64,000 nucleotides of DNA from Streptomyces shenzhenensis. GTDB taxonomy: Bacteria; Actinomycetota; Actinomycetes; Streptomycetales; Streptomycetaceae. This document shows positions 42,809 to 51,913 of the stretch, in pieces. Under the pieces are notes generated by a model that had not been told where the DNA came from, did not search any database, and saw only the letters and a list, made by a program, of their open reading frames with translations. Position 1 is the first letter of the stretch. The number at the start of each line of letters is the position of its first letter. The translations under genes and the position numbers were made by a program. The stretch lies in the NCBI RefSeq assembly GCF_003688995.1, contig NZ_PENI01000008.1, positions 62,001 to 126,000 on the forward strand. Reading direction: 5' to 3'.

Positions 42809-43839
42809 AGGGCTCCTTGGGTACGGCGGGACCGGACGAGGAGCCACAGCAGGCAGGGCGCGCCGAGGGCTCCGGTGACGACGCCGACGGGGAAGCGGGT
42901 GTCGAAGGCGAACTGGCCGAGCAGGTCGGCGGCCAGCACGAGGGAGGCGCCGGTCAGGGCGGCGGGCAGCAGAGGTGAGCCGTTGCCGCCGGTCAGCCGG
43001 CCGGCGATGGGGCCCGAGAGGAAGGCGACGAACGCGATGGGACCGGCCGCGGCGGTGGCGAGAGCGGTCAGGCCGACCGCGCACAGCACGAGAGCCAGCC
43101 GGCCGGTCTCGACCCTGGTACCGAGGGCACGCGCGCTGTCGTCGCCGAGCTGAAGTACGGTCAGGGACCGGTTGAGCGACAGCAGAACGGCGGACAGCGG
43201 GAGCACCCCGGCGGCGAGCGGGGCCACGCCGTCCCAGAACGCGGTGCCGAGGCTGCCGGTCAGCCAGCGCATGGCTTCCTGGACGTCCCAGGCGGGCGCG
43301 CGCAGCAGCAGGTAGGAGACCATGCTGTTGAGCAGCGCGCCGACACCGATGCCGACCAGGACCAGCCGGGCGCCGAGCACTCCTTGCCGATAGGTGAGCA
43401 GATGGACGGCGAGTGCGACGGCGATGCCCGCAGGCACGGCGATCAGGAAGACGGCGGCGCCGCCGAGGCCGAGGACGACGATCGCGAACACGGCCGCGGC
43501 GCTGGCGCCGGAGGTGATGCCGATGACGTCGGGGCTGGCCAGCAGGTTCCGCAGCAGTGTCTGGAAGGTGGCCCCGGCCAGCCCGAAGGCGAACCCGGCC
43601 AGGGTGCCGGTGAGCGCCCGGGGCAGCCGCAGCCGCTGCACCGTGAAGGAGGCGCCGGGGATCCGTTCGCCGAGGACGACGCGCAGTACCTCGTCGGGAC
43701 GGTAGAGGGTGTGGCCGACGCAGAGGCCGGTGAGGAACAGGCCGGCCAGCAGCACGGCCAGCGCGAGGACGGCCGTGCGTCTGCGCCGGATGCGACGCAG
43801 CCGGCCATGGCGGATCAGTTCGACGGAGGGCGCGCTCAC
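42805..43839 (-). CDS. Iron-siderophore ABC permease (FecCD type) 1
   Basis: 344 residues with about nine to ten membrane helices. FecCD signatures: RLPRALTGTLAGFAFGLAGATFQTLLRNLLASPDVIGITSGASAAAV, then AGPIAFVAFLSGPIAGRLTGGNG. GTG start overlaps the neighbouring stop as GTGA. Partners with the second permease to form the heterodimeric channel. Confidence 0.9.
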
Positions 43840-44837
43840 AGGTCCCGGACTTTCTGCCGTCGGGCCACGGCGATGAACACCGGCGCTCCGATCACCGCTG
43901 TCACGATGCCGACCTCCATGTCTCCGGGGCGCGCGACGAGTCGTCCCGTCACGTCGGCGAGGGTCACCAGCGCCGCGCCCGTCAGGGCGGAGAACGGCAG
44001 GACCCACCGGTTGTCCGGGCCGGTGAGCAGCCGGACCGCGTGGGGCACGACCAGGCCGACGAAGCCGATGGGGCCGGCCGCCGCGGTCGCCGCCCCGCAC
44101 AGCAGGACCGCTCCGGCGGCGGCGAACAGCCGGGTGCGGGCGATGCGTTCGCCGAGTCCGGCGGCGAGGTCGTCGCCGAGCGCCAGCGCGTTGAGGCCGC
44201 GTGCCGAGGCCAGGCTGAGGACGAAGCCGGCGGCCAGCAACGGCAGTACCTGGAGGATGCCGTCCGCCGAAGCGCCGCCGACCCCGCCGATCTGCCAGAA
44301 CCGGAATGTGTTCACCACGTCGAGGCGTGGCAGCAGCACGGCGCTGACCAGCGAGGACAGCGCGGCCGTGACCATGGTTCCGACGAGCGCCAGCTTGACC
44401 GGGGTCGCGCCGCCACGGCCGCGCGAGCCGATGGCGTACACGGCGGTCGCCGCCGCTCCGGCACCGGCGACCGCGAGCCACACGTACTGTTCGGGTGTGC
44501 TGATGCCGAGGTAGGCGATGCCGCAGACGACTGCGAGTGCGGCGCCCGCGTTGACCCCGAGGATGCCGGGATCGGCCAGCGGATTGCGGGTGAGGCTCTG
44601 CATCACCGCCCCTGCGGTGCCGAGCGCCGCACCGACCAGCAGCGCGAGCCCGGTGCGGGGGACGCGCTGCCGGACGGCGGCCCGGGCGAGATCGCCGTCG
44701 CCCCCGTGGACGAGCGCGGCGATCGTGTCGCCGGGGGAGACCGTCCGGGCGCCGAGCATGACGGACAGCAGGGCGGCGACGGCGACGGACAGCACGCACA
44801 CCGGCAGCCACAGCGCGGGACGGGAACGTGCGGTCAT
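43836..44837 (-). CDS. Iron-siderophore ABC permease (FecCD type) 2
   Basis: 333 residues with about nine membrane helices. Contains [44 protein letters not shown] and GPIGFVGLVVPHAVRLLTGPDNR, both hallmark FecCD segments. The last one is the ATPase-contacting loop. The start ATG overlaps the stop of the substrate-binding protein by 4 bp. Confidence 0.92.
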   Translation of the reverse strand: MTARSRPALWLPVCVLSVAVAALLSVMLGARTVSPGDTIAALVHGGDGDLARAAVRQRVPRTGLALLVGAALGTAGAVMQSLTRNPLADPGILGVNAGAALAVVCGIAYLGISTPEQYVWLAVAGAGAAATAVYAIGSRGRGGATPVKLALVGTMVTAALSSLVSAVLLPRLDVVNTFRFWQIGGVGGASADGILQVLPLLAAGFVLSLASARGLNALALGDDLAAGLGERIARTRLFAAAGAVLLCGAATAAAGPIGFVGLVVPHAVRLLTGPDNRWVLPFSALTGAALVTLADVTGRLVARPGDMEVGIVTAVIGAPVFIAVARRQKVRDL

Positions 44838-45877
44838 GGGAGGCGGGCGGCGGCGTCGGCGAGCAGCGTGGCGTACGCGTCGGTGGTGGCGGGGATGGTG
44901 AGCGCGGTGGGCGGGGAGAGCGCGGCAGCCAGCTCGGAGTTCTGCGGGATGACGACGACGGCACCCCTGGCGATGGCGGGGACGGTGCCGAGCAGCGGGT
45001 GCTTCTGGAGCCGGCCCAGGAGCTTGCCGTCGCCGTAGGTGACGATGAGGTCGACGTCGTCGAAGACATCGGCCCGCTCCGCGCTGAGCGTGGCGTAGAA
45101 CTCGTCGGTCTTCGCGGAGAGGGCGGCGAGGCCGGCCGGGATCTTCATCCCGAGGTCGACGGAGAACTGGTTGCGCACGTCGTGGCTGGTGTAGTAGCCG
45201 ACGGTGCTGAAGTCCTTGGGGTCGAAGTACCCCACCAGCGCGGTGCGGCCCGCGATCCCGGGGTGCCGTCCGACCGCCTCGTCGATGGTCTTCTCCAGGC
45301 GCGCGACGAGCGCGTCGCCCTCGGCGGACAGACCGAGCGCCCCGGCGTCCAGCCGGACGGTGTCCCGCCAGCTCGTGCCGAACGCCGTCCCGGGGTAGGC
45401 GACGGTCGGGGCGATCTCGCTGAGGGTCGTGTACTCGGCCTTGGAAAGACCGGAGTAGGCGGCGAGGATCACGTCCGGCCGGGTGTCGGCGATCGCCTCG
45501 AAGTCCAGGCCGTCGGACTCGTCGAACAGCGCCGGCGTGGTCTTCGCCTTCAGGTCGGCGAGCTTCTTCGTGGTCCAGGACAGCACGCCGTCGCCGTCCT
45601 GGTCGCCGTACGTCTGCCGGGGCATGCCGACGGGGACGACGCCGAGGGCGAGGGCCGTGTCGTGGTTGCTCCAGACGAGCGTGGCGACCCGCCGGGGCTT
45701 TTGGCCGATCACGGTCGTACCGAGGGCGTGCTTGATCGTGACGGGGAATCCGCCCGGCCCGTCGGAGGCGGCGGCGTCCGACGGGCCGGCCGACTGGTCG
45801 CTCGCGCAGCCCGCCAGGGTGACGAGGGCGGAGGCCGTGCACAGGGCCAGGAATCGTCTGCGGGACGGAGATCTCAT
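44834..45877 (-). CDS. Iron-siderophore substrate-binding lipoprotein
   Basis: 347 residues. The N-terminus has SRRRFLAL (Tat-like) and a lipobox LAGC with Cys24. The rest is a class III (FhuD/FepB-like) binding protein: ALGTTVIGQKPRRVATLVWSNHDTALALGVVPVG, VILAAYSGLSKAEYTTLSEIAPTVAYPG, and DVDLIVTYGDGKLL near the end. First gene of the uptake operon, right after an iron box. It captures the ferric siderophore at the outside of the membrane. Confidence 0.92.
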   Translation of the reverse strand: MRSPSRRRFLALCTASALVTLAGCASDQSAGPSDAAASDGPGGFPVTIKHALGTTVIGQKPRRVATLVWSNHDTALALGVVPVGMPRQTYGDQDGDGVLSWTTKKLADLKAKTTPALFDESDGLDFEAIADTRPDVILAAYSGLSKAEYTTLSEIAPTVAYPGTAFGTSWRDTVRLDAGALGLSAEGDALVARLEKTIDEAVGRHPGIAGRTALVGYFDPKDFSTVGYYTSHDVRNQFSVDLGMKIPAGLAALSAKTDEFYATLSAERADVFDDVDLIVTYGDGKLLGRLQKHPLLGTVPAIARGAVVVIPQNSELAAALSPPTALTIPATTDAYATLLADAAARLP

Positions 45878-45906
45878 GAGGGCATCCGGGGGTAGGGGTG
45901 AGGAGC

Positions 45907-45925
45907 GTAGGTGAGGCTAGCCTTA
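45907..45925. promoter_or_regulatory. Iron box (DmdR/IdeR site) of the uptake operon
   Basis: Read on the minus strand, TAAGGCTAGCCTCACCTAC matches the IdeR/DmdR consensus TTAGGTTAGGCTCACCTAA at about 15 of 19 positions. It lies about 30 bp upstream of the binding-protein start. Iron-loaded DmdR should repress the operon. Confidence 0.75.
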
Positions 45926-45989
45926 CTTGGGCTCTGCTTTCAATTTTCTTGAAAGATGGCGACCGGGATCCGGGTCAATGCGAATTTTT

Positions 45990-46014
45990 CGGGCGTCAAG
46001 GTTATTGACGCCCG
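45990..46014. other. Hairpin CGGGCGTCAA/TTGACGCCCG containing the -35 element
   Basis: A perfect 10-bp stem with a GGTTA loop. Its right arm contains TTGACG, the -35 of the promoter upstream of the kinase-aminotransferase gene. It could be the terminator facing the iron operon, an additional operator, or both. Confidence 0.45.
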
Positions 46015-46033
46015 GGGGCTCCGGACCTACCGT
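46005..46033 (+). promoter_or_regulatory. HrdB-like promoter of the kinase-aminotransferase/LacI operon
   Basis: TTGACG (46005-46010), a 17-bp spacer and TACCGT (46028-46033). The same spacing is seen for the sister operon at 50219. The LacI-type palindrome begins at the end of the -10, covering the predicted start of transcription. Confidence 0.6.
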
Positions 46034-46052
46034 TGCCGGAACGTTCCGGCAA
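46033..46052. promoter_or_regulatory. LacI operator TTGCCGGAACGTTCCGGCAA
   Basis: A perfect 20-bp palindrome with a central AACGTT, as in LacI-family sites. Almost the same sequence stands at 50257-50275 in the promoter of the transport/hydrolase operon. The LacI gene at 49065 lies in the operon behind this site, so it is probably autoregulated. Confidence 0.75.
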
Positions 46053-46109
46053 GGTATGTGCCGGTGCCGCGCGCCCAGGTGCGCAGGCCGAACAGAAGCG
46101 GAGCAATCC

Positions 46110-49058
46110 ATGGGCTCTTCCCCGGCTCTCCCCGCCCTCGGCTGGCTTGTCCGGCCGATGCCGCCGATCGACGAGGCCGCCGCGGCGGCGCTGCTCGCCG
46201 AGCGGTTCGGCGTGCGGGGTGTCCTGCGGGACCTGGGCAGCCAGCAGGACCGCAACTACCGGGTGCGCACAGCGACCGGCGACTATGTCCTCAAGATCGC
46301 GAATCCCGCCTCGGGTCCCGACGCGCTGCGCACCCAGTGCGCGGCGGTCGACCATCTGGCGGACGCCCTGCCCGGGCTGCGGCTGCCCCGGGCCCACCGG
46401 GGCGCCGACGGAGAGGTGGTCCAGTGGCTCACCGCGGAGGACGGCGACCTCGCCTGCCGGCTTCTCGACTACGTGCCAGGCGAGCCCATCATGGACAGCC
46501 GCCATCTCGCGCCGCCGGTCGTCGCCGGACTGGGAGAACTCGCCGGGTGCATCGCGGCGGCGCTGGCGGATCTGGCGGTGGTGGAGCAGCCCGGGCCGGG
46601 CCGGCTGTGGGATCTGTCCTGTGCGCCCGCCGTGATCGAGGCCCTGGCCCCGCGCCTGCCCGACCGGGCGCGCGCCGACCGCGTGCTCGCGGCCTCCCGG
46701 GCCGCCTGGGCGCTGGTGCGGCCGTACGCGCAGGCCCTGCCGGTGCAGGTGATCCACGGCGATGTCACCGACAACAACGTGGTCTGCGAGCCGGGCCCGG
46801 ACGGCCGCCCGATGCCTGCCGGTGTGATCGACTTCGGGGACCTCGGCGCCGGCTGGACGGTGGCCGAGCTGGCCGTCACCTGTACCTCCGTACTGCATCA
46901 CCACGGGGCCGGACCGGCGTCGGTGCTGCCCGCCGTCCAGGCGTTCCACGCGGTGCGCCCGCTCGGGGACGAGGAACTGGCCGTGCTGTGGCCGCTGATC
47001 GTGCTGCGGGCGGGCGTCCTGGCGGTCAACGGTCAGCACGACGCCCTCCTCGACCCGGGCAACGCCTACGCCTCGGCCGCCCTAGACCGTGAGTGGGCGA
47101 TGTTCGAGGCCGCCGTGTCGGTCCCGGCCGAGGTGATGACGGCGCAACTGCGCCACGCCCTCGGCCGTCCGCCCGTGCGGACAGCGCCCGTGCCCGGACA
47201 CCGGCTGCTGCCCGCGCTGAGCGGCGACGTGCCCGCGCTCGACCTGTCGGTGCACAGCGACGACCTGCACGCCGGCCGCTGGCTCGACCCCCACGCGCAA
47301 CGCGCGCTCGCCGCCGATGCGCTGGCGGCGGGCCGGGTGGCGGTCCGGACCCGGCACGGCGAGTTCCGGCTGACCCGTACGGCGGTCGACACCCCGGACG
47401 CCCCCGCGACCTGCGCGCTCGGCGTCGAGGCGTACCTCGCCGAGCCGTTGGAGGTGCGGGCGCCCTGGGCGGGCACGATCACCCGGCATGCGGCGGACGG
47501 GCTGACGCTCACCGGGGACGGGCCGGACCTGGTCCTGGACGGTCTCGACGGCGCGTGCGAGCCCGGCCCGGTCGAGGCCGGCCGGCCGCTCGGCACGGTG
47601 GCCCGCCGGGACGGTGCGCATGTGCTGAGCGTCCAGCTCTCCAGGCTGTCGGGCATACGGCCGCCACGGTTCGCCCCTGCGGAACTCGCCGCGGGATGGA
47701 CGGAGTCGTGCCCCGACCCGACCTCGCTGCTGACCGACGCCGACACCGACGCGGGCGAGGTGCGGCCCGACGCCCCGGGGACGCGGTTGCTGGAACGGCG
47801 CGACCGCTCCTTCGCCACCGTCCAGGAGCACTACTTCGCGGCTCCGCCCCGGATCGAGCGGGGCTGGCGGCAGTATCTGGTCGACGCCGAAGGCCGCGGC
47901 TATCTCGACATGCTCAACAACGTGACCATCCTGGGTCACGGCCACCCCGCGCTGAGCGACGCCGTGCACCAGCAGTGGCAGCGGCTCAACACCAACTCCC
48001 GTTTCCACTACGCCTCGGTGGTGGAGCTGTCCGAACGCCTCACGGAACTTCTGCCCGCCGACCTGGACACCGTCTTCCTGGTCAACAGCGGCTCCGAGGC
48101 CGTCGATCTCGCGCTGCGACTGGCGTGGGCCGCCACCGGACGGCAGGACGTGGTCGCCGTCGAGGAGGCGTACCACGGCTGGACATACGCGAGCGACGCC
48201 GTCTCGACCTCCGTCGCCGACAACCCGAACGCCCTCTCGTCGCGCCCGAGTTGGGTGCATACGGTGGCGGCACCCAACTCCTACCGGGGCCGCCACCGGG
48301 GCGCGGAGTCATGGCGGTACGGTCCTGAGGCCGCCGACCGGATCGCCCGACTCGTCCAGCAGGGAACCCCACCCGCCGCCTTCCTGTGCGAGCCGTACTA
48401 CGGCAACGCCGGCGGCATGGCTCTCCCCGACGGCTATCTGAAGCAGGTCTACGAAGCGACCCGGGCGGCCGGCGGACTGTGCATCGCCGACGAGGTGCAG
48501 GTCGGCTACGGCCGCCTCGGATCGCACTTCTGGGGGTTCGAGCAGCAGGGCGTGGTGCCGGACATCGTGACCGTCGCCAAGGCGATGGGCAACGGACATC
48601 CCCTGGGCGCGGTGATCACCCGCCGGGAGATCGCCGACGCCTACCGCACCCAGGGCTACTTCTTCTCCTCGGCCGGCGGCAGCCCGGTCAGCTCCGTGGT
48701 CGGCCTCGCCGTCCTCGACGCCCTGCGTGACGAGGAACTCCAGGCCAACGCCCGTGATGTGGGGCGGCATCTGAAGGACCGCCTGCTCGAACTGGCCGAG
48801 CGTCACCCGCTGATCGGCGCGGTGCACGGCTCGGGCCTGTATCTGGGCGTCGAGTTCGTGCGGGACCGTACGACCCTGGAACCGGCGCGGGAGGAGACGG
48901 CCGCGATCTGCGAGCGGCTGCGTGAACTCGGCGTGATCGTGCAGCCCACCTCGGACCGGCAGTGCGTGCTGAAGATCAAGCCGCCGCTGTGTCTGAGCCG
49001 CAAGAGCGCGGACCTGTTCGTCGCCGCTCTCGACGACGTACTGACCCACGGATGGTGA
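46110..49058 (+). CDS. Fused aminoglycoside-phosphotransferase-like kinase / M23-like / class III aminotransferase (phospholyase-like)
   Basis: 982 residues from the ATG of MGSSPALP. Part 1 (about 25-330) is a choline/aminoglycoside-kinase fold, with IHGDVTDNN (Asp218) and VIDFGDLG (Asp241) and similarity to hydroxylysine kinase (HYKK/AGPHD1). The middle (about 360-540) is a beta-rich degenerate M23-like region. Part 3 (about 555-982) is a class III aminotransferase with PLP Lys824 in TVAKAMGNGHPLG, similar to AGXT2L1/AGXT2L2, which are phospholyases rather than transaminases. The inferred route is phosphorylation of an amino alcohol followed by beta-elimination to aldehyde, ammonia and phosphate. 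The LacI gene follows 6 bp later in the same operon. Confidence 0.85.
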   Translation: MGSSPALPALGWLVRPMPPIDEAAAAALLAERFGVRGVLRDLGSQQDRNYRVRTATGDYVLKIANPASGPDALRTQCAAVDHLADALPGLRLPRAHRGADGEVVQWLTAEDGDLACRLLDYVPGEPIMDSRHLAPPVVAGLGELAGCIAAALADLAVVEQPGPGRLWDLSCAPAVIEALAPRLPDRARADRVLAASRAAWALVRPYAQALPVQVIHGDVTDNNVVCEPGPDGRPMPAGVIDFGDLGAGWTVAELAVTCTSVLHHHGAGPASVLPAVQAFHAVRPLGDEELAVLWPLIVLRAGVLAVNGQHDALLDPGNAYASAALDREWAMFEAAVSVPAEVMTAQLRHALGRPPVRTAPVPGHRLLPALSGDVPALDLSVHSDDLHAGRWLDPHAQRALAADALAAGRVAVRTRHGEFRLTRTAVDTPDAPATCALGVEAYLAEPLEVRAPWAGTITRHAADGLTLTGDGPDLVLDGLDGACEPGPVEAGRPLGTVARRDGAHVLSVQLSRLSGIRPPRFAPAELAAGWTESCPDPTSLLTDADTDAGEVRPDAPGTRLLERRDRSFATVQEHYFAAPPRIERGWRQYLVDAEGRGYLDMLNNVTILGHGHPALSDAVHQQWQRLNTNSRFHYASVVELSERLTELLPADLDTVFLVNSGSEAVDLALRLAWAATGRQDVVAVEEAYHGWTYASDAVSTSVADNPNALSSRPSWVHTVAAPNSYRGRHRGAESWRYGPEAADRIARLVQQGTPPAAFLCEPYYGNAGGMALPDGYLKQVYEATRAAGGLCIADEVQVGYGRLGSHFWGFEQQGVVPDIVTVAKAMGNGHPLGAVITRREIADAYRTQGYFFSSAGGSPVSSVVGLAVLDALRDEELQANARDVGRHLKDRLLELAERHPLIGAVHGSGLYLGVEFVRDRTTLEPAREETAAICERLRELGVIVQPTSDRQCVLKIKPPLCLSRKSADLFVAALDDVLTHGW

Positions 49059-49064
49059 CCTGCG

Positions 49065-50087
49065 ATGTCGTCTAGGATTCCGGTTGTGCCAACCGGACCC
49101 GACACCCCGCCCACCATCGCCGACGTGGCGCGGGAGGCGGCGGTCTCCAAGACCACCGCGTCCGACGCGCTGCGCGGACACGGACGGGTCTCGGAGCCCA
49201 CGCGCCGGGCGGTCCTGGCCGCGGCCGAACGCCTCGGCTACGCCCCCAACCGCAGCGCCCGCAGTCTGCGCACCTCGGTCACCGAGACCATCGCGCTGCA
49301 CATCCCGGAGTTTCTGACCAGCGCCGAGTACTACATGTCGTTCGTGTTCGGCGTCGCCGAACAGGCGGCCCGCGCGGGTCTGAACGTCACGCTGCTGTCC
49401 TCCGGGCACCTGCCGCACCGCGGGACCGTCCCGCAGGTGGACGGACTGGTGCTGTGCGACCCGGTCGCCGAGGACCCGCTGGTCGAGCAGTTGATGAACA
49501 GCGGACTGCCCGTGGTCACGGCCGAGCGCTACGTCGGGGACAAACAGCCCACAGGGGTGATCTGGTCCGACCACGAGACCTCGATGACCGAACTCCTGGA
49601 CCACCTGTACGACAGCGGTGCGCACTGCCCGGCCTTCATCGCCTCCGACACCACGTCCGACTGGTCCACCACCCTCCAGCGGACACATGCCCGTTGGTGC
49701 CGGGACCGTGGTGTGCCGAAGCTCGACCACGGGGCACCGTTCGGTTCCGCTCCGGATGTGCTCCGGGGCGTCGTACGCGACATGCTCGCCGAGACGCCGC
49801 GGATCGACGCCGTGGTGTGTGCGGCGGACGGTGCCGCCGCGGCGGTGCTCCCCGAACTGCGCGCCGCGGGACGCACGGTGGGCCATGACCTGCTCCTGGC
49901 CTCCTGTGTCGACAGCACCGCCATGCGGACGGCGGAACCTCCGATCACCGCGGTCGATCTCCGGCCGCGCGCCATGGGCGCCGAATGTGCCCGACTGCTC
50001 TGCGAGATCCTTTCCGGCGAGACGCCGCGGGGCACCGTCCGTACCCTCCCGATCGATATGAACATCCGGGCGTCAACGCGCCCGTGA
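49065..50087 (+). CDS. LacI-family transcriptional regulator
   Basis: 340 residues. The LacI helix-turn-helix and hinge are at about 17-65 (TIADVAREAAVSKTTASDALRGHGRVSEPTRRAVLAAAERLGYAPNRSARSL). The effector domain (about 70-335) is periplasmic-binding-protein-like and reads GLVLCDP, then TAERYVGD. The ATG at 49065 is used; a GTG at 49086 would also leave a complete domain. Its site should be the palindrome shared by the two operons. The inducer is unknown, but probably a compound handled by the transporter and hydrolases downstream. Confidence 0.9.
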   Translation: MSSRIPVVPTGPDTPPTIADVAREAAVSKTTASDALRGHGRVSEPTRRAVLAAAERLGYAPNRSARSLRTSVTETIALHIPEFLTSAEYYMSFVFGVAEQAARAGLNVTLLSSGHLPHRGTVPQVDGLVLCDPVAEDPLVEQLMNSGLPVVTAERYVGDKQPTGVIWSDHETSMTELLDHLYDSGAHCPAFIASDTTSDWSTTLQRTHARWCRDRGVPKLDHGAPFGSAPDVLRGVVRDMLAETPRIDAVVCAADGAAAAVLPELRAAGRTVGHDLLLASCVDSTAMRTAEPPITAVDLRPRAMGAECARLLCEILSGETPRGTVRTLPIDMNIRASTRP

Positions 50088-50218
50088 CGCGGCTGTAAAA
50101 AGCGTCGAACACAGCTGTTTCCCGAGTGCTTGCAAGGCCCTCGGGTATTTCCAGGTGCGCAGCTGAAAGCGCCGCTCGGACACTTGGTTTCAATCAAGTT
50201 CTTTATTGTCCCGGTTCA

Positions 50219-50247
50219 TTGACACGAAAGAGCTTCGGGGCTAACTT
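50219..50247 (+). promoter_or_regulatory. HrdB-like promoter of the transport/hydrolase operon
   Basis: TTGACA (50219-50224), a 17-bp spacer and TAACTT (50242-50247), close to the Streptomyces vegetative consensus. The LacI operator follows 9 bp downstream. Predicted leader to the start codon is about 45 nt. Confidence 0.65.
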
Positions 50248-50256
50248 CACTGCACA

Positions 50257-50275
50257 TGCCGGAACGATCCGGCAA
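50257..50275. promoter_or_regulatory. LacI operator variant TGCCGGAACGATCCGGCAA
   Basis: Matches the palindrome at 46033-46052 in all but one central base (GAT for GTT) across this span. It sits over the predicted start of transcription of the transport operon. Confidence 0.72.
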
Positions 50276-50299
50276 ACGTCCTGGAAAGGAGGAGCGGGA

Positions 50300-51907
50300 A
50301 TGCGAAGATCAGCGATCATCGTCGGGTGTTCCGTCGCTCTGTCGGCCGCCGTGACATCCTGTTCCGCACCCGCCGCGACCGACACGGCCGCAGGGCAGAA
50401 GGCCCCGAAGTCCGGCTATCTCGCCACGTCCGACGCGTCCTTCAAGGGCAGCGGGCCGCTCACCGTGCAGCTCGACTACGACACCGTGGAGGCCGGCGGC
50501 CTCGACCCGCAGACCGCCGCCACCGCCCGGTCCTGGTCCATCGAGTCCCTGGTCTACGAACCCCTCGTGACCATCGGCCCGAAGTTCGAGGTCGAGCCGC
50601 TGCTGGCCAGTTCCTGGAAGCAGCCCAGCGCCACCGAGTACGTCTTCACCCTGCGCAAGGGCGTGAAGTTCGGCAACGGACGCGCCCTCACCACCGCCGA
50701 TGTCGTCGGCAGCCTCCAGCGGCTGCTGAAGTCCAAGGCCGCGTACGCCGCCCAGCTCGGCCCGGTGAAGTCGGTGACCGCCAGCGGCCCGGACCAGGTC
50801 ACCGTCCGGCTCACCAAGGCATACACCCCGTTCCTCGCGGCGCTCGCCAACACCCCGGCCGCGATTCTCCCGATGAAGGAGATCGACGACGGCTCGCTGG
50901 ATATCAAGAAGGAAATGCTGGGCACCGGTCCTTTCGTGGTGAAGGATCACAAGCAGGACCAGTACTGGAACTTCACACGTAATACCTCTTATCGAGACGC
51001 CGAGAACGTCCGCATCAGCGATCTGAAGATCGAGATCGTGCCACAGGAAGCGGCCCGTCTCGCGGCGCTGCGCAATGGAAGCGCGGCGTTCGTGAACTTC
51101 AACAACATCGATTCCATGGACCAGTTGACCGGTACCCGGGACGCCGAGGCGGTGAGCCAGACCAACAGCGACTTCTACTACCTCATCCAGAACTCGAAGA
51201 ACCCCGATTCCCCGCTGGCCGACCAGAAGGTCAGATTCGCGCTCAACAGCGCGCTGAACCGCAAGGAGATCGCCTCGGTCGCCCTCGGCGGCCAGGGCCG
51301 GCCGACCGGCGTCACTCCCAGCGTGCTGCCCGGCGCGTGCGACCCCGCGAAGCTGCCGGCCGCGACCGCCAGGTCCGCGGACCCGGCCGCGCTGAAGAAG
51401 GCGGGAACGCTGCGGCTCGCGGTGTACACCTCCGAACCCGCCGTCGGACAGATCGCCCAGGTGATCCAGCAGCAGCTCGCCAAGGCCGGCGTCACCGTCA
51501 AGATTGAGAAGTACGACGACACGACGTTCAACAGCAAGGTGTTCGGCGCGAAGCCCGACTTCGACCTGGCCATCGGCTGGTTCGCCGGATACGTGGACGC
51601 CTCCATGGTGTCCCGCTGGTGGAACCCGGTGCAGGCAGGTTTCTCCAGCACCTTCCTCAACGACGACAAGACCCTCGACGCCCTGATCGACGACGCCGGC
51701 AGCGAACCCGCCGGAGCCGACCGCACCAAGACACTCGCCGAGCTGTGCGCACGCGTGGACTCCGGCGCCCAGATGCTGCCCCTGGTGACCCGCCCGTCCG
51801 TCGTCGGCTACCGCACCGACCGGGTGAGCCCGACCCTGCGCGCCGCCGAGGGCTACGGGAACATCCTGCGGGACATCGCCCACTACACGCTCCCGGACGC
51901 GAAGTAG
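50300..51907 (+). CDS. Peptide/amide ABC transporter substrate-binding lipoprotein (DppA-like)
   Basis: 535 residues, ATG with AAAGGAGG at ideal spacing. Lipobox VTSC with Cys21. The SBP_bac_5 family is clear: GGLDPQTAATARSWSIESLVYEPLV, SSWKQPSATEYVFTLRKGVKFGNGRALTTADVVGSLQRLL, ILNYSVN-like segments and a C-terminal LRDIAHYTLPDAK. It binds a di- or oligopeptide, or another amide-like molecule, outside the membrane. First gene of the LacI-controlled operon. Confidence 0.9.
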   Translation: MRRSAIIVGCSVALSAAVTSCSAPAATDTAAGQKAPKSGYLATSDASFKGSGPLTVQLDYDTVEAGGLDPQTAATARSWSIESLVYEPLVTIGPKFEVEPLLASSWKQPSATEYVFTLRKGVKFGNGRALTTADVVGSLQRLLKSKAAYAAQLGPVKSVTASGPDQVTVRLTKAYTPFLAALANTPAAILPMKEIDDGSLDIKKEMLGTGPFVVKDHKQDQYWNFTRNTSYRDAENVRISDLKIEIVPQEAARLAALRNGSAAFVNFNNIDSMDQLTGTRDAEAVSQTNSDFYYLIQNSKNPDSPLADQKVRFALNSALNRKEIASVALGGQGRPTGVTPSVLPGACDPAKLPAATARSADPAALKKAGTLRLAVYTSEPAVGQIAQVIQQQLAKAGVTVKIEKYDDTTFNSKVFGAKPDFDLAIGWFAGYVDASMVSRWWNPVQAGFSSTFLNDDKTLDALIDDAGSEPAGADRTKTLAELCARVDSGAQMLPLVTRPSVVGYRTDRVSPTLRAAEGYGNILRDIAHYTLPDAK

Positions 51908-51913
51908 CCCGCC

